From contig OZ220707.1 of NCBI GenBank assembly GCA_965116685.1, positions 1 to 64,000 on the forward strand: DNA of 64,000 nt, in the 5' to 3' direction. The stretch comes from Bin80 sp965116685. Its GTDB lineage: Bacteria > Bacteroidota > Rhodothermia > Rhodothermales > Bin80. The notes beneath the pieces were generated by a model. It searched no databases, was not told where the DNA came from, and was given only the letters and a program-made list of their open reading frames with translations. Position numbers and translations under genes: made by a program. Positions 36,488-46,458 of this stretch are shown in pieces (positions within the stretch are counted from its first letter, which is position 1; every line of letters starts with the position of its first letter).

Positions 36488-38194
36488 CGGCGGGCTTTGT
36501 TCCTGAACCTCAATCAGAGGTTTGACCGTTGGCGCAGGAACGGCCTCGACCGTGAACGGACCAGCAACTCGCGTCTTACTGCGGTCACGAAGCGGCTGAT
36601 CATGTAAAACTGTCTGATTGGGTTGCTCGTCGTAACCCAAAATTTTTGGTGAGACGGTTTCAACACTGCGATAGTGAAATCCAGCTCCAACACCTTCATT
36701 TGGGTGTGCTAATTCGTAATAGTCGTAAACAGCGGTTAGTAAGCGTTGTCTAGCAACGGCAATGGCTACTCGCGAGGTATCACAGGTAATCCACCTCCTG
36801 CCCCACTGTTCAGCAACATAGGCGGTCGTTCCACTACCACAGGTAGGGTCAAGGACCAAGTCTCCTGGGTCACTGGTCATTAGGATACAGCGCTGGATTG
36901 GCTTGATTGCAGTCTGAACTACATAACGCTTCTTCTGCTCAGACATTTGGGCTGCCCAGACGTTATTGATGGGTTTTCCGGGAATCTCCCCTTCATACCG
37001 CTTCCAGCAAAGCGTCTCCGCCCCCTCGGCGACATCAAAACGCCCCAATTCTGCAAGTCTATCCATCCCTTCTTTGGAAATTGACCAATGTCTATCCGGC
37101 GGGCAGGGGAATATACGTCCGTTCCACTCATACGGCTCCGATCTACCCGTCGTTGAAGCTCCCTGTGAATCAAAGCTCCGCCGCTGATACATTCGTGCTC
37201 CCTCGGGCAAATATTGATCTGGATCAAAACGTTCTTGGTCAGTTAGCTTCCGGCACGTTCCATCTGGAAGTTCGACCCTCGCATGCCAGCTAAATAGTTC
37301 GACTTTCTGCTTCCTGTCTAGTGGCTCATACAATCGCTTGCACTTTACCTTTTTCGCATCCCTCGCATACCAAAGAAGATAATCTGCAACTTGTGGTAGA
37401 GTTTTTGCCGAACTCCCACTCGTAGTAGCATATGTGATGGTTGCGATCCGGTTTTCAGCTCCGAATATCTCGTCCATGACCATTCCCACACGGTGAATAT
37501 TTTCATCACCAATTTGCACAAAGCAGCTTCCGCTTTCGTGCAATAGATCGCGTGCTAACAGCAGCCGGTCACGAAGATACGCAAGGTATGAATGAATCCC
37601 AAGTTCCCATGTGTCACGAAATGCACGAATCTGTTCAGGTTCGGTCGTTAGATTTCTATCCTGATCTCCACCGGTAGGACTGTGTTGGTTAACAAAGGGC
37701 TGAAAATTGGAACGATATCTAACCCCATAGGGCGGATCAATGTAGATGGTTTGTACTTTCCCGCCAAGCCCCTCCTTCTCCAATAAACTGTTCATCACCA
37801 ACAAACCGTCGCCCGCAACTAGCCTGTTAGTCCAATTCTGTTGGTGTTTATAAAACTCAATCGCTTGGCGAATTGGTGGATTCTCTTCAGGTGCAGAAAA
37901 TAAAGACAACTGCCCGCCGGGATCAGGTCGTTTCCGCACAGCCTCTACGATCGTTCGGGGATCAACTCGCTCATGGACATGAAGTGAGACGGTAGGAATT
38001 TCGAATGAAGTACGTTCTTGCCTGCCAGCCCACTGCAGTTGTGGGTCCAAATGCGGGTCGTGCTCGTAGACTTTCTTTTCTTCCGCTCCATCAGTTTCTG
38101 GGGTAACCAGACCAACCGGTGGGTTATTCACCCGCTCTTTTCCTTGGTGCGTATAATGCTCAACTTGCCGCTGTTTCTTTTTCGATCGTCCCAT
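36488..38194 (-). pseudogene. N-terminal part of type III DNA methyltransferase Mod
   Basis: About 568 residues before the IS110 junction (stop at 36443 inside the IS). The catalytic DPPYG is at residues 153-157 and the SAM-binding motif LDPTCGSGTTAYVAEQ lies much later (about residue 450), the order of beta-class N6-adenine methyltransferases. The region between holds the target-recognition part. Both methylation motifs survive, but the C-terminal 288 residues are detached. The operon order is mod, small ORF, res. Confidence 0.9.
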
Positions 38195-38733
38195 CCTGTC
38201 ACTATAAGTTGAATCTGGTTATTCGATCTGTCATGTACCATATAATAGCTGAAAATGAGATTCTTTCAGGCTATATGCTCTCATTTCTGCATGCTTGGCC
38301 TATTGCCTAAAATCAGTTACAACCTAGCAGTAGTAACCGATTGGAGGCAAATTCTAACTACTGTTATTGTACATGTTCCAAAAAGGTGGTACCAGCGTAT
38401 GGAGTTCGTCAATGTGTTAATGGGCTATTGGGCGTGGCTCGACCTCTTTCAGCACGATGGCGTTCCAACGATGACATTGATCGGAATTGATCCAGCGTTT
38501 GATTTTCCGTAACAAATGGCTCACTTAAGCTATTGGGCTCCACCACGGAAATTATATCCAACAAATCAAGGCGCAACGTCCCAAAAGAGGATCTGAAGTG
38601 TAAGAAAAGTACGAAAAAAATAGCCCTTGCTGACCTTGGTGCCGTGCAAATTTTTGCTATTTTTGCAAAATGAAACAGAAGGAATGGAGGGGGAGTTGAG
38701 TATACTCGGAGCAAAGGGACTGTTTTATTGACT
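38195..38733. other. Divergent intergenic region between mod and the Panacea gene
   Basis: About 540 bases, A/T-rich. It should carry the mod promoter (left) and that of the toxin-antitoxin pair (right), where a cluster of palindromes is found. No credible gene was seen; short frames here lack protein-like composition. Confidence 0.5.
38646..38670. promoter_or_regulatory. Palindrome cluster upstream of the Panacea antitoxin gene
   Basis: Two adjacent perfect palindromic sites: GCAAA-TT-TTTGC at 38646-38657 and TTTTGCAAAA at 38661-38670. They share the TTTGC half-site. Their place 64 bases before the antitoxin start suits an operator for autorepression, but Panacea proteins are not generally known as DNA binders, so this is tentative. 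Confidence 0.35.
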
Positions 38734-39312
38734 ATGAGGAATACAGAGAAATCAACTATTGAAGATTTTGTTGTCATTGCATACCTGCTCAAGAAGGCAG
38801 AGAAAGAAGGAAGAGGACTGACACCATTACAAGTCAACAAGTTGGTTTATATCTGCCATGGGTGGGCATTGGGAAAGTTGAACCGACCACTGATTGATAA
38901 TCGCTCGGGCCAAATAGAGGCATGGAAATATGGTCCGGTGGTCCGGGGGGTGTACGACCGCCTGAAAGACTGGCAGGCAAAGGAGGTTACTTATAATTCT
39001 TTCTGCGAAAAATTTGGCTCATACGGACTTGGCAAAGAACAGGCAAAGGAGTTTCTTTCTGGGGAGATAGCTGATCTTGAGGAGAAAGATCCTCAAATAT
39101 GCAGATTATTGGATGTGGTTTGGTACGTGTACAAAGATCTGACCGGGGGGCAGCTAATCACCATAACGCACAAGGAAGAAACTCCATGGCAAAAGCATGT
39201 GAAGTATGGGATGTTTCGCCGAGTAGTCCATGGAGTACATATTCCTGATTCAACGATAGCTGAGCATTATCAGATTAAGTTGGCAGACACACCGTCGCTA
39301 TCTGATGTCTGA
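38734..39312 (+). CDS. Panacea (DUF4065) domain protein, likely antitoxin
   Basis: A 192-residue protein with the Panacea/SocA-like pattern: VVIAYLLKKAEKEGRGLTPLQVNKLVYICHGWALG at about residues 12-48, then IEAWKYGPVVRGVYDRLKDW. The domain is the antitoxin half of many toxin-antitoxin pairs with very different toxins. The ATG at 38734 is preferred over a TTG six bases earlier. Its stop overlaps the next ORF by eight bases, which is the expected coupled arrangement. Confidence 0.88.
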   Translation: MRNTEKSTIEDFVVIAYLLKKAEKEGRGLTPLQVNKLVYICHGWALGKLNRPLIDNRSGQIEAWKYGPVVRGVYDRLKDWQAKEVTYNSFCEKFGSYGLGKEQAKEFLSGEIADLEEKDPQICRLLDVVWYVYKDLTGGQLITITHKEETPWQKHVKYGMFRRVVHGVHIPDSTIAEHYQIKLADTPSLSDV

Positions 39313-39607
39313 AATAACGCCATCGATGTCAGAGGGATTTGAGAGGTTTCGTGAAAAGGCCCTACCTGATACTCCCCCTAAGGGAGCCAAAGCAGACACG
39401 TTGACTCCACCCCAACACTGGACTACTCAAATCTATGAAGATGAGTACAAACCTTTACCCCGATGGGTCAAGTCTGACATCAGATACGGGATTCTTCTTC
39501 TGGCATTCTTTATTGCCGTGAATCATGGCTCCAGACACGTACGAAGTTCATTGTGCCAGTGGGGATGGCAAAATTTCTGTGAGATAGAGCAAGTACGTTC
39601 CGAATAA
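39305..39607 (+). CDS. Small single-pass membrane protein, candidate PanT toxin
   Basis: A 100-residue protein with a Pro-rich hydrophilic first half (residues 1-58) and one hydrophobic segment (about residues 61-73, YGILLLAFFIAVN), then a Cys/Trp-containing tail. I do not recognise a family. Overlap with a Panacea antitoxin gene and the single membrane span match the membrane-acting toxins found in PanAT pairs. Toxicity is inference. An ATG at 39326 is an alternative start. A terminator follows directly. Confidence 0.6.
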   Translation: MSEITPSMSEGFERFREKALPDTPPKGAKADTLTPPQHWTTQIYEDEYKPLPRWVKSDIRYGILLLAFFIAVNHGSRHVRSSLCQWGWQNFCEIEQVRSE

Positions 39608-39614
39608 TCTCGTT

Positions 39615-39634
39615 TTCCGGTATCGGAATTTTTT
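39615..39634 (+). terminator. Intrinsic terminator after the toxin-antitoxin pair
   Basis: TTCCG-GTAT-CGGAA forms a perfect five-pair hairpin, followed at once by six T. It lies seven bases after the candidate toxin stop, which supports a two-gene transcription unit. Confidence 0.6.
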
Positions 39635-39977
39635 AATAGAATACGGTTATAGTATATGATGAAACAGGCTGGATGCCTTGAGTCAAGAACTGGTGAACAG
39701 GTTCCCCTGAAGTCATCATCCTGTTGATCGCCTGCTTCAGACCAATTTCGCGGCTATGGGATATTAGATGATCCGATCGCAAATCCTCATTATGGGAGGA
39801 TTTTACATTGGGGAGGTGCTTCTGTTTATGAGGAAACCAAGTAAATCCAAACCTCCAGCCCGCTACCCCGAGAATAGGTTACAGCTTGGCATATAACTCC
39901 CAATTTTATATCCTGTCAGACAGTCTCTAAACAGAGCAGTAAGAATTTCCAGTTTGACCTTAAATACTTCTAAAAGG

Positions 39978-41456
39978 ATGAGTAGCACAGTCGAATTAAA
40001 ACATTTTATTGGAGGGATATGGGAGCCCTCGAAGGCAGATGATATCCTGAAGGGTATCAATCCTGCAACCGGAGAAGCGATCAGCACCATCCCGATGGGC
40101 TCATCTGTGGAAGTAGATATGGCGGTACGAAAAGGGCAGGATGCCTTTGCAGAATGGCGGCGCACCCCGGTAACGGAGCGGGTTCAGTATCTCTTTGCAT
40201 TCCGTCAGCTGCTTGAGCAGCATTTTGAGGAGATCGCATCTCTAATGACACAGGAATGTGGAAAAACCATTGTGGAAAGTAGGGGAGAACTGCGGCGCGG
40301 GGTCGAAAATGTTGAGGTTGCATGTGGCATGCCAAGTCTGATACAAGGCTACAATAATGAAGATGTTGCCAGTGGCATTGATGAGCACATGATCCGGCAG
40401 CCACTTGGTGTTGTCGTTGCGATTACCCCATTCAATTTCCCTGGCATGATCCCGTTGTGGTTTCTGCCCTATGCCATTGCGGCCGGTAATTGCTTTATCC
40501 TGAAGCCGAGTGAAAAAGTACCCCAGACCAGCGCCTGGTTGATGCGGCTGCTGGATGAGGTAGGATTACCCAAAGGGGTCGTACAAATGGTTCATGGTGG
40601 AAAAGAAGCGGTAGATGCGCTCATTGAGCATCCCTTGACACGAGCAATCAGCTTTGTAGGATCAACCAAGATTGCCCAGTATGTATATGCAAAAGCTGCC
40701 AAACATGGTAAGCGGGCTCAGTGTCAGGGAGGAGCCAAAAACGTAGCGGTCATTTTAGAGGATGCCGAAATGGACTTGACCTCGGAAATTCTGGCAGACT
40801 CGGCGTTTGGGTGTGCAGGCCAGCGATGTCTGGCAAACAGCCTGGCGGTAACCGTAGGAGGAGCACGGGATGTGTTTACGGAAGCAATGGCAGAAGCGGC
40901 CCGCATGCGCAAGGTCGGGTATGGATTGAATGAGAATTCAGAGATGGGACCGGTCATCACATCGGAAAGTCAATCAACAATTGAGAAGATGGTGGGCGTG
41001 AGCGAGAAAGAAGGTGCACGTATTCTGGTTGATGGGCGGGGGAGAACGGTAGATGGGTTTCAAAATGGGAATTGGGTGTTTCCCACGCTGATTGATGACG
41101 TGGATCCTAGTAGCACACTTGCGAAGACGGAAATATTTGGACCCGTATTCGGGTTGATGCACACGGCGAATCTGGACCATGCGATTGAGCTGATCAACTC
41201 GCAGGCGTACGGCAACATGGCCTGCCTGTTTACCAGGAGTGGCGCTGCAGCTCGAAAATTCCGTTATGAAGTGGACGCAGGCAATCTCGGAATTAATCTA
41301 GGTGTCGCTGCTCCAATGCCATTTTATCCGTTCAGTGGTTGGAAAGACAGCTTCTTCGGCTCCCTTCATGCCCAAGGCAAGCACGGGGTGGAATTCTATA
41401 CACAGACCAAGGTCGTCGTTGAGCGTTGGCCAAGTATCTGGAGCCGAAAATTTTAG
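39978..41456 (+). CDS. mmsA: Methylmalonate-semialdehyde dehydrogenase (CoA-acylating)
   Basis: A 492-residue aldehyde dehydrogenase of the MmsA/IolA type. It oxidises malonate or methylmalonate semialdehyde to acetyl- or propionyl-CoA in valine or inositol breakdown. Markers are ITPFNFPGMIPLWFLPYAI, the nucleophile Cys in GCAGQRCLANS and the C-terminal PFSGWKDSFFGSLHAQGKHGVEFYTQTK. The ATG at 39978 is preceded by AAAAGG and fits the family start. An iolC-like kinase is elsewhere in the window. It stands alone between mobile and accessory genes. Confidence 0.92.
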   Translation: MSSTVELKHFIGGIWEPSKADDILKGINPATGEAISTIPMGSSVEVDMAVRKGQDAFAEWRRTPVTERVQYLFAFRQLLEQHFEEIASLMTQECGKTIVESRGELRRGVENVEVACGMPSLIQGYNNEDVASGIDEHMIRQPLGVVVAITPFNFPGMIPLWFLPYAIAAGNCFILKPSEKVPQTSAWLMRLLDEVGLPKGVVQMVHGGKEAVDALIEHPLTRAISFVGSTKIAQYVYAKAAKHGKRAQCQGGAKNVAVILEDAEMDLTSEILADSAFGCAGQRCLANSLAVTVGGARDVFTEAMAEAARMRKVGYGLNENSEMGPVITSESQSTIEKMVGVSEKEGARILVDGRGRTVDGFQNGNWVFPTLIDDVDPSSTLAKTEIFGPVFGLMHTANLDHAIELINSQAYGNMACLFTRSGAAARKFRYEVDAGNLGINLGVAAPMPFYPFSGWKDSFFGSLHAQGKHGVEFYTQTKVVVERWPSIWSRKF

Positions 41457-41758
41457 CGGATTCAATTGATCCCCGCCTGAATTCCCGGGAAGTTCAGCTA
41501 TAAACGAAAATCATACACCTTCGGCCACAAGTTAGGGGACTCATTGGCACGGGCCATGAAAATGGGGGTATGCAGAAAATCACAAAAATACAAGAGATAA
41601 TTTCTGTTTCAGCGTTATTGTATCTCCGGCTTCGATGGTTCATCAAATGGGGTGGTCGCGTGCTGGGAATGCAGATATCGCATCTGGAACCGCGGCATTC
41701 TGTGATCTGTTCACTAGGGTAGTGTGTGTGCATTTCGACTGGCTGAACCCATTATCTC
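41457..41758. other. 302-base intergenic region before the interrupted ATPase gene
   Basis: Nothing recognised beyond what should be the promoter of the AAA ATPase gene. No hairpin with a T run follows mmsA. Confidence 0.5.
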
Positions 41759-42540
41759 ATGGCTATGCGTAAATCCCGGCATTCCGCTTCCCCTCCACTG
41801 ACAGCAACGTTTGATCGAGGCCCGGCGAAATATTTTCATGGGCGGAAAGAGATATTGACCAATTTTAATGAGCTTATAGAGAAGTCGGTGCAGGCGAAGT
41901 CGGGTACTATCTTTCTGATTCAAGGTGCCCCTGGTGCAGGGAAAAGTGCTCTGATGTATGAATGTGAGAGACAAGCAATAGATAGTGGATGGAAGGCTGT
42001 GAGGATGTCCGCGCGTGCCTTCTGGGATCCAGACAAATTGCGCCGAATCCTTGGGTTAGGGAAAATTCCCATAATTATAGGCGGAGCAGCAGAAATCAGC
42101 GTAGGTCCTTTTGCCAAGGGTGGGATTACAGTCGGGAAGGCCTCGCCTGAAACAGTGGATATTCTTAAGAGCGTAAAGCAGCCACTGCTGCTCAAGCTAG
42201 ATGAAGCGCAAACGCTGGGAACAACCAACACGCCCCCGCCTGACCAAGCCGGGACTGTAACCGAGACGCTGAATGAGATTCATAACGGCGAATTGAACTG
42301 GCCTGTCATTTTGGTCGCGGCGGGTTTGGAAACGACAGCGAAGGCCTTTGCGTCACTTGGAATTTCGAGGTTTTCGGGAAAATACTTTGTGGAATTGGGA
42401 ACGTTGGAAAAGGAGTCTGAGCACGCGGTAATTCATGACTGGCTCACGAAGGAAGGCGGGGCGAAAGGAGATCCCGCGGAATGGATTGATGTTATTGCCC
42501 AAGAAACGCATGGCTGGCCGCAGCACATCTTATCGTATGT
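41759..42540 (+). pseudogene. AAA ATPase gene, part 1 of 3 (interrupted by IS and intron)
   Basis: 260 residues with Walker A GAPGAGKS (residues 56-63), Walker B LLLKLDEAQ, a sensor-like VILVAAGLETT and the segment HGWPQHILSYV, where an ISNCY-family element starts. The frame continues 24 residues into IS sequence before stopping. Joining 41759-42540, 46459-46529 and 47176-47462 gives a continuous 379-residue ATPase (...ILSYVDPAVRYLRD...). Close relatives are general ATP-binding proteins of unknown role. Unless the IS is removed, the protein is truncated. Confidence 0.88.
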
Positions 42541-42819
42541 AGTGTCTGTCCCGGAATACCAGAACATCCTTAAAATGTGCCCTGTAGGCCTCCTACGGCC
42601 GCTTTTTGGCGTAATCCTCTAGATTTTTCCTCCACGAGTTTCGAAAGCCCCCTCGGTGGTGGGCGATTTTCAGGAAACTCCACAATCCTGGTAAAAACTC
42701 GTACTGGAGGTCTTCAAAGACGGTTTTTTCTCTGAATTCATCCTTCAGATTTTCGATTCAAACCTGGCTCTGGGGAGTATAATGGAGAAATTGCCTGCCA
42801 TCTTCAATTTTTTTTTGCT

Positions 42820-43016
42820 ATGAGAAAAGTGTATGACAATCAATTATCCATTGACACCATTCCCATGGAGAACATCAAGCTTGACCCGCGCGGCCGGCAG
42901 GCAGCTGAAGGTTTTCTGTATGGGATTCGAGAGATTTTCCTGGACGACCAGACCCGAGTGAAGCTGATGGCTCTTTTGGAGTCGTATCAACCGGGCAACC
43001 GTAAAAAGTTGGGGCG
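42820..43016 (+). CDS. ISNCY-family transposase, exon 1
   Basis: The first 65 codons plus two bases of a transposase: MRKVYDNQLSIDTIPMENI and on to NRKKLGR. At 43017 a group II intron begins (GTGCGCC). Spliced to exon 2 at 44945 the sequence reads KKLGRRGMSMWCMIVLAGL, matching the conserved GRPGM-x-LW segment of ISNCY transposases. Without splicing the frame ends nine residues into the intron. Confidence 0.87.
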
Positions 43017-44944
43017 GTGCGCCAGGCTAACTGGTAAAATGTAGCGGGTGGAAGTCCCGTAGTATGAAGATGCAACCAGTTTAACCAATCACATACTTCC
43101 TCGAGCCGTGCGTTGTGCCCCGCGAGGGTCACGACGAAGCGTCGGCAGAGGTGCGTATGGCCGGAGCTATCGAGCATCGAAATCGTTATTATTTGAGTCG
43201 CCGAGGCGGTCGTCCCAGTCGAAGGCAACACGTAATCCATCGTCATGGTGAGACGGATTACGGGCTCACGGTGTCAAAGAACTCATGGACATACGTACGC
43301 ATTTTGTCGGGACCTGGGAGGTCTCCATCTTATCCTGTAGTCGTACAGGATTGCTTAGAGAAGGCGGAAGACGCCATAGCCTAAGATAGACGGGATGGAG
43401 AAGTCAGATAGAGACATAGTAGCAATGAGGACAGCGAACAAGGAACCATCTGCGGAGCTGTTGGAGCGAAGGTCTCTACCCGAGGGGAATCTGGGAGATC
43501 CTACCACACACCATGCGCAGAAATGGGCAAGTGTGCACCAGGGGATTGAGCGGATACGGGAAGTCGTACAACGGAACCCGAAGGAGAAACTTACAACGCT
43601 CTTGCACCACATCAGCGTGAAATCACTGACGGCGGCGTTTTTCGCATTAAAGCGAGAAGCGTCACCTGGGGTGGACAACGTGACGTGGGAGGAGTATAGC
43701 GTGGACTTGGACCGCAACCTTGCGGATCTCTGCACACGAGTACACCGTGGATCGTTTCGAGCGACCCCCAGCAGACGGGTAAATATACCCAAGCCTGATG
43801 GGGGCACACGACCGCTCGGGATCGCAGCTTTGGAGGATAAGATCGTCCAGACCGCGATGGTAAAATGTATTTTAGAGCCCATTTATGAAAATGAGTTCTG
43901 CGGGTTCAGCTATGGATTCAGGCCGGGGCGCAGTGCCCATGATGCTTTGGATGCCTTAGCGTATGTGATCGAACGCCGGAAAGTAAATTTCGTGGTAGAT
44001 GCGGACATTCGCAAATTCTTTGATCAGGTAGATCAGAAGTGGCTCATGCGCTTTCTTCGACACCGGATCGGAGACGAGCGAGTATTACGGATCATCATGA
44101 AGTTTCTAAAGGCGGGGGTGATGGAGGATGGAAGTTTACGGGACAGCGAGCTGGGTACGCCACAAGGTGCAGTCATCTCACCAATCCTGGCGAACATCTA
44201 TCTTCACTATGTGCTGGATCTATGGTTTAGAGTCCAGCGCAAATCACGAAACATTGGCGGGGAGTCGTACATCGTCCGATATGCGGACGATTTCGTGGTC
44301 TGTTTCCAGTACAAGGCGGCGGCAGAACGTTTTCTACAAGATCTTCGGGCTCGGCTGGAGAAATTCGGTTTAAGCCTGCACCCTGACAAAACCCGTCTCA
44401 TAGAGTTTGGACGTTTTGCAGAAGAAGGCTGTAAGAAGCGTAGAGAAAGCCGTCCCAAGACGTTTGACTTTCTGGGTTTTACACACTATTGTCGTAAGAC
44501 ACGGAAGGGGCGTTTTGGGTTAGGTCGCAAGCCAATTGCGAAGCGCATGGCGCGCTTTGTGATGCGTATTTATGTGGAGCTTCGGAAACGGATGCACCAT
44601 TCGGTGCATCAAACGGGGAAATGGCTTGGACAGGTGCTCAATGGGTGGCTGAATTATTACGCGGTACCATTGAGTATGCCGTATCTACAGAGGTGCTATG
44701 ATCGTCTAAAACGAATTTGGTTGCGCGTACTACGTCGCCGATCCCAACGGGATCGAACGACCTGGGAGCAACTGTATGCGTTAATAGAACGCTATTGGCC
44801 GAAACTGACCATTCGCCACGACTGGCCGACAAGACGAATGACCGTTAGGCATGTCGATGCAACCCAAGGGAGGAGCCGGATGCGTTAACGCGCTCGTCCG
44901 GATCTGTGCGGGGGGCCCAGGGAAACCTGGGTCCCTACCGCGAT
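43017..44944 (+). mobile_element. Group II intron with maturase, inside the ISNCY transposase gene
   Basis: A 1928-base intron. The 5' end GTGCGCC fits the GUGYG consensus. Domain V starts at about 44873 (GAGCCGGATGCG... pairing with ...CGTCCGG), and domain VI follows with CCCAGG-GAAA-CCTGGG and ends in CCGCGAT. Boundaries are fixed by the host gene: only removal of exactly 43017-44944 puts both transposase exons in frame (1482 coding bases). It encodes one reverse transcriptase/maturase. A related, ORF-deleted intron lies 1.6 kb downstream. Confidence 0.92.
43395..44888 (+). CDS. ltrA: Group II intron reverse transcriptase/maturase
   Basis: A 497-residue intron-encoded protein. RT motifs are intact: GFRPGRSAHDAL, VVDADIRKFFD (first catalytic Asp), GTPQGAVISPILANIYL (residues 254-270) and RYADD (residues 295-299). 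A maturase X domain follows (FLGFTHYCRK... GWLNYYA). No HNH endonuclease domain is present at the C-terminus. The last six codons (GRSRMR and stop) lie inside intron domain V, so protein-coding and catalytic RNA sequence overlap. It would splice its own intron and perhaps the ORF-less neighbour. Confidence 0.95.
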   Translation: MEKSDRDIVAMRTANKEPSAELLERRSLPEGNLGDPTTHHAQKWASVHQGIERIREVVQRNPKEKLTTLLHHISVKSLTAAFFALKREASPGVDNVTWEEYSVDLDRNLADLCTRVHRGSFRATPSRRVNIPKPDGGTRPLGIAALEDKIVQTAMVKCILEPIYENEFCGFSYGFRPGRSAHDALDALAYVIERRKVNFVVDADIRKFFDQVDQKWLMRFLRHRIGDERVLRIIMKFLKAGVMEDGSLRDSELGTPQGAVISPILANIYLHYVLDLWFRVQRKSRNIGGESYIVRYADDFVVCFQYKAAAERFLQDLRARLEKFGLSLHPDKTRLIEFGRFAEEGCKKRRESRPKTFDFLGFTHYCRKTRKGRFGLGRKPIAKRMARFVMRIYVELRKRMHHSVHQTGKWLGQVLNGWLNYYAVPLSMPYLQRCYDRLKRIWLRVLRRRSQRDRTTWEQLYALIERYWPKLTIRHDWPTRRMTVRHVDATQGRSRMR

Positions 44945-46229
44945 TCGTGGGATGAGTATGTGGTGCATGATCGTTTTGGCCGGCTTAAAGCAAGCGATGA
45001 ACTGTAGCTACGACATGTTAGCCTTTTTGGCAAATCATGCGGATGTGGTGCGACAGGTGCTGAGACATGGCGCGGGCGATACGACGCGTTATACTCGTTC
45101 CACTCTCCATGCGAACCTATCGGAGTTGCCCCCCGAATTGCTGATGAAGGTCAATCAATTGGTGGTTGAATTTGGACACCGGATGGTGGGCACGAAACGG
45201 GGCGAGACGCTCAAGTGTCGGTGCGACTCAAAACCGGTGAAGACCAATATCCGTTTTCCAACCGATCTCCTCTTGCTCTGGGATTCGACCCGTTGTCTGA
45301 TTCGTATCTGTGCGAAGGTCGCCAAACGATTCGGGCTGGAGGGTTGGCGGCAACACGCCGATCTTCGCGAGAAGGTCTACGAGAAGTATCAGGGCGCTCG
45401 AAAAGGGAAGAAGGGGGACTACAAAATGAAGCAGGTTCGCCGCTATCGGAGCAAATGTCGTCAGGTGTCGAAAAAAGCGCTAATACTCCTGGATGCGATA
45501 GAGAAGAAGATTTTGGCCTGTCCCAAAGAAGATTCGTCCACTTTGCAGGAACTATTTGAAGCAAAACAGGAAATGAATCTGTATTTAGAGTACCTTGAAC
45601 GATTTTCCGACCAGATTCGGCGCCGCATCCTTAAAGGGCAGCAGATTCCGACCCATGAGAAAATCTATTCCATCTTCAAGCCCTTCACGCGATGGATCGT
45701 TAAGGGGAAGATGGGCATCCTGTGCGAGTTGGGGGTCCCGGTTGCGGTCGTGGAGGATTCGAATCAATTTATTTTAGGCTATGGGATTGTTTGGGAGGGG
45801 ACGGACAAGGATATTGCGGTTCCCCTGGTGGAGGCCATTGAGGCCCAGTATCCCGGGATCGTCATGAGTTGCTCGTATGACCGGGCGTTTTACAGTCCAG
45901 CGGTACGTGAGCAGTTGGACGAAAAGCTGGCGGTCGCGGCCATGCCAAAGAAAGGAAAGCGGACGAAAGAGGAACGAGAACGCCAAAATGATCCGGCCTA
46001 CCAAGCCGCTCGGAAGGGACATTCGGGGATCGAATCCTGCCTGAACCATCTCAACAAACGGGGCTTGGATCTGGTGCGTGAGACCAGCGCGCAGAGCTTT
46101 GAACGTGTGGTGGCAACCTCGGTATTGGCTGCGAATATTATCCGGTTGGGAACGCTGATTCGAGAACAGGAACGAAAGCGTCTCAAACGTCTGGCCAAGC
46201 AACGCAGGCGATTGCGTCTCGCGGCGTAG
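44945..46229 (+). CDS. ISNCY-family transposase, exon 2
   Basis: About 427 residues that complete the 493-residue transposase after intron removal. Conserved ISNCY stretches are LKCRCDSKPVKTNIRFPTD with DLLLLWDS, then QIRRRILKGQQIPTHEKIYSIF, GVPVAVVEDSNQFILGY and KGHSGIESCLNHLNKRGLD. Acidic residues in these blocks (CDSK, VEDS, GIES) are the likely DDE triad. An internal ATG at 44952 could give an N-truncated product without splicing, but this would lack the first 66 residues. Confidence 0.87.
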
Positions 46230-46458
46230 CCAACCCACTCATTCAGGAAAGAAAATCAAGTGCTCATCTGGGCGGATTGGGGCAGTATGTCCAGGAGACA
46301 CGAAATAGCACGCCGACGCCTCATCCAGTGCTCCCCAATCGTCTCATCTACGACTACTCCCACCAAAAAATAAAAAAGTTTCAACTGAAAATGAGGAAAA
46401 TTTCCCAAGGTCTCGGAACAGATACCGCGCGAGGGTACTTTCTGGACGGACACTATGT

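Larger units (their letters stand above)
42541..46454 (+). mobile_element. ISNCY-family insertion sequence, itself interrupted by a group II intron
   Basis: The element spans 3914 bases, of which 1928 are the group II intron, leaving an IS of 1986 bases. Terminal inverted repeats are AGTGTCTGTCC (left) and AGTGTCCGTCC (right, inward). A 4-bp direct repeat ATGT flanks it (42537-42540 and 46455-46458). Removing the IS and one ATGT rejoins SYV to DPAVRYL in the ATPase gene. The two transposase exons are listed separately. Confidence 0.87.

Noticed and set aside
38255..38512. 85-codon frame in the mod/Panacea intergenic region
   Set aside because: No family resemblance, no start context and no neighbour coupling; probably chance.
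43115..43384. 89-codon frame in the 5' part of the first intron
   Set aside because: It lies in the structured RNA domains of the intron and its counterpart in the second intron is in a different context; RNA conservation explains it.
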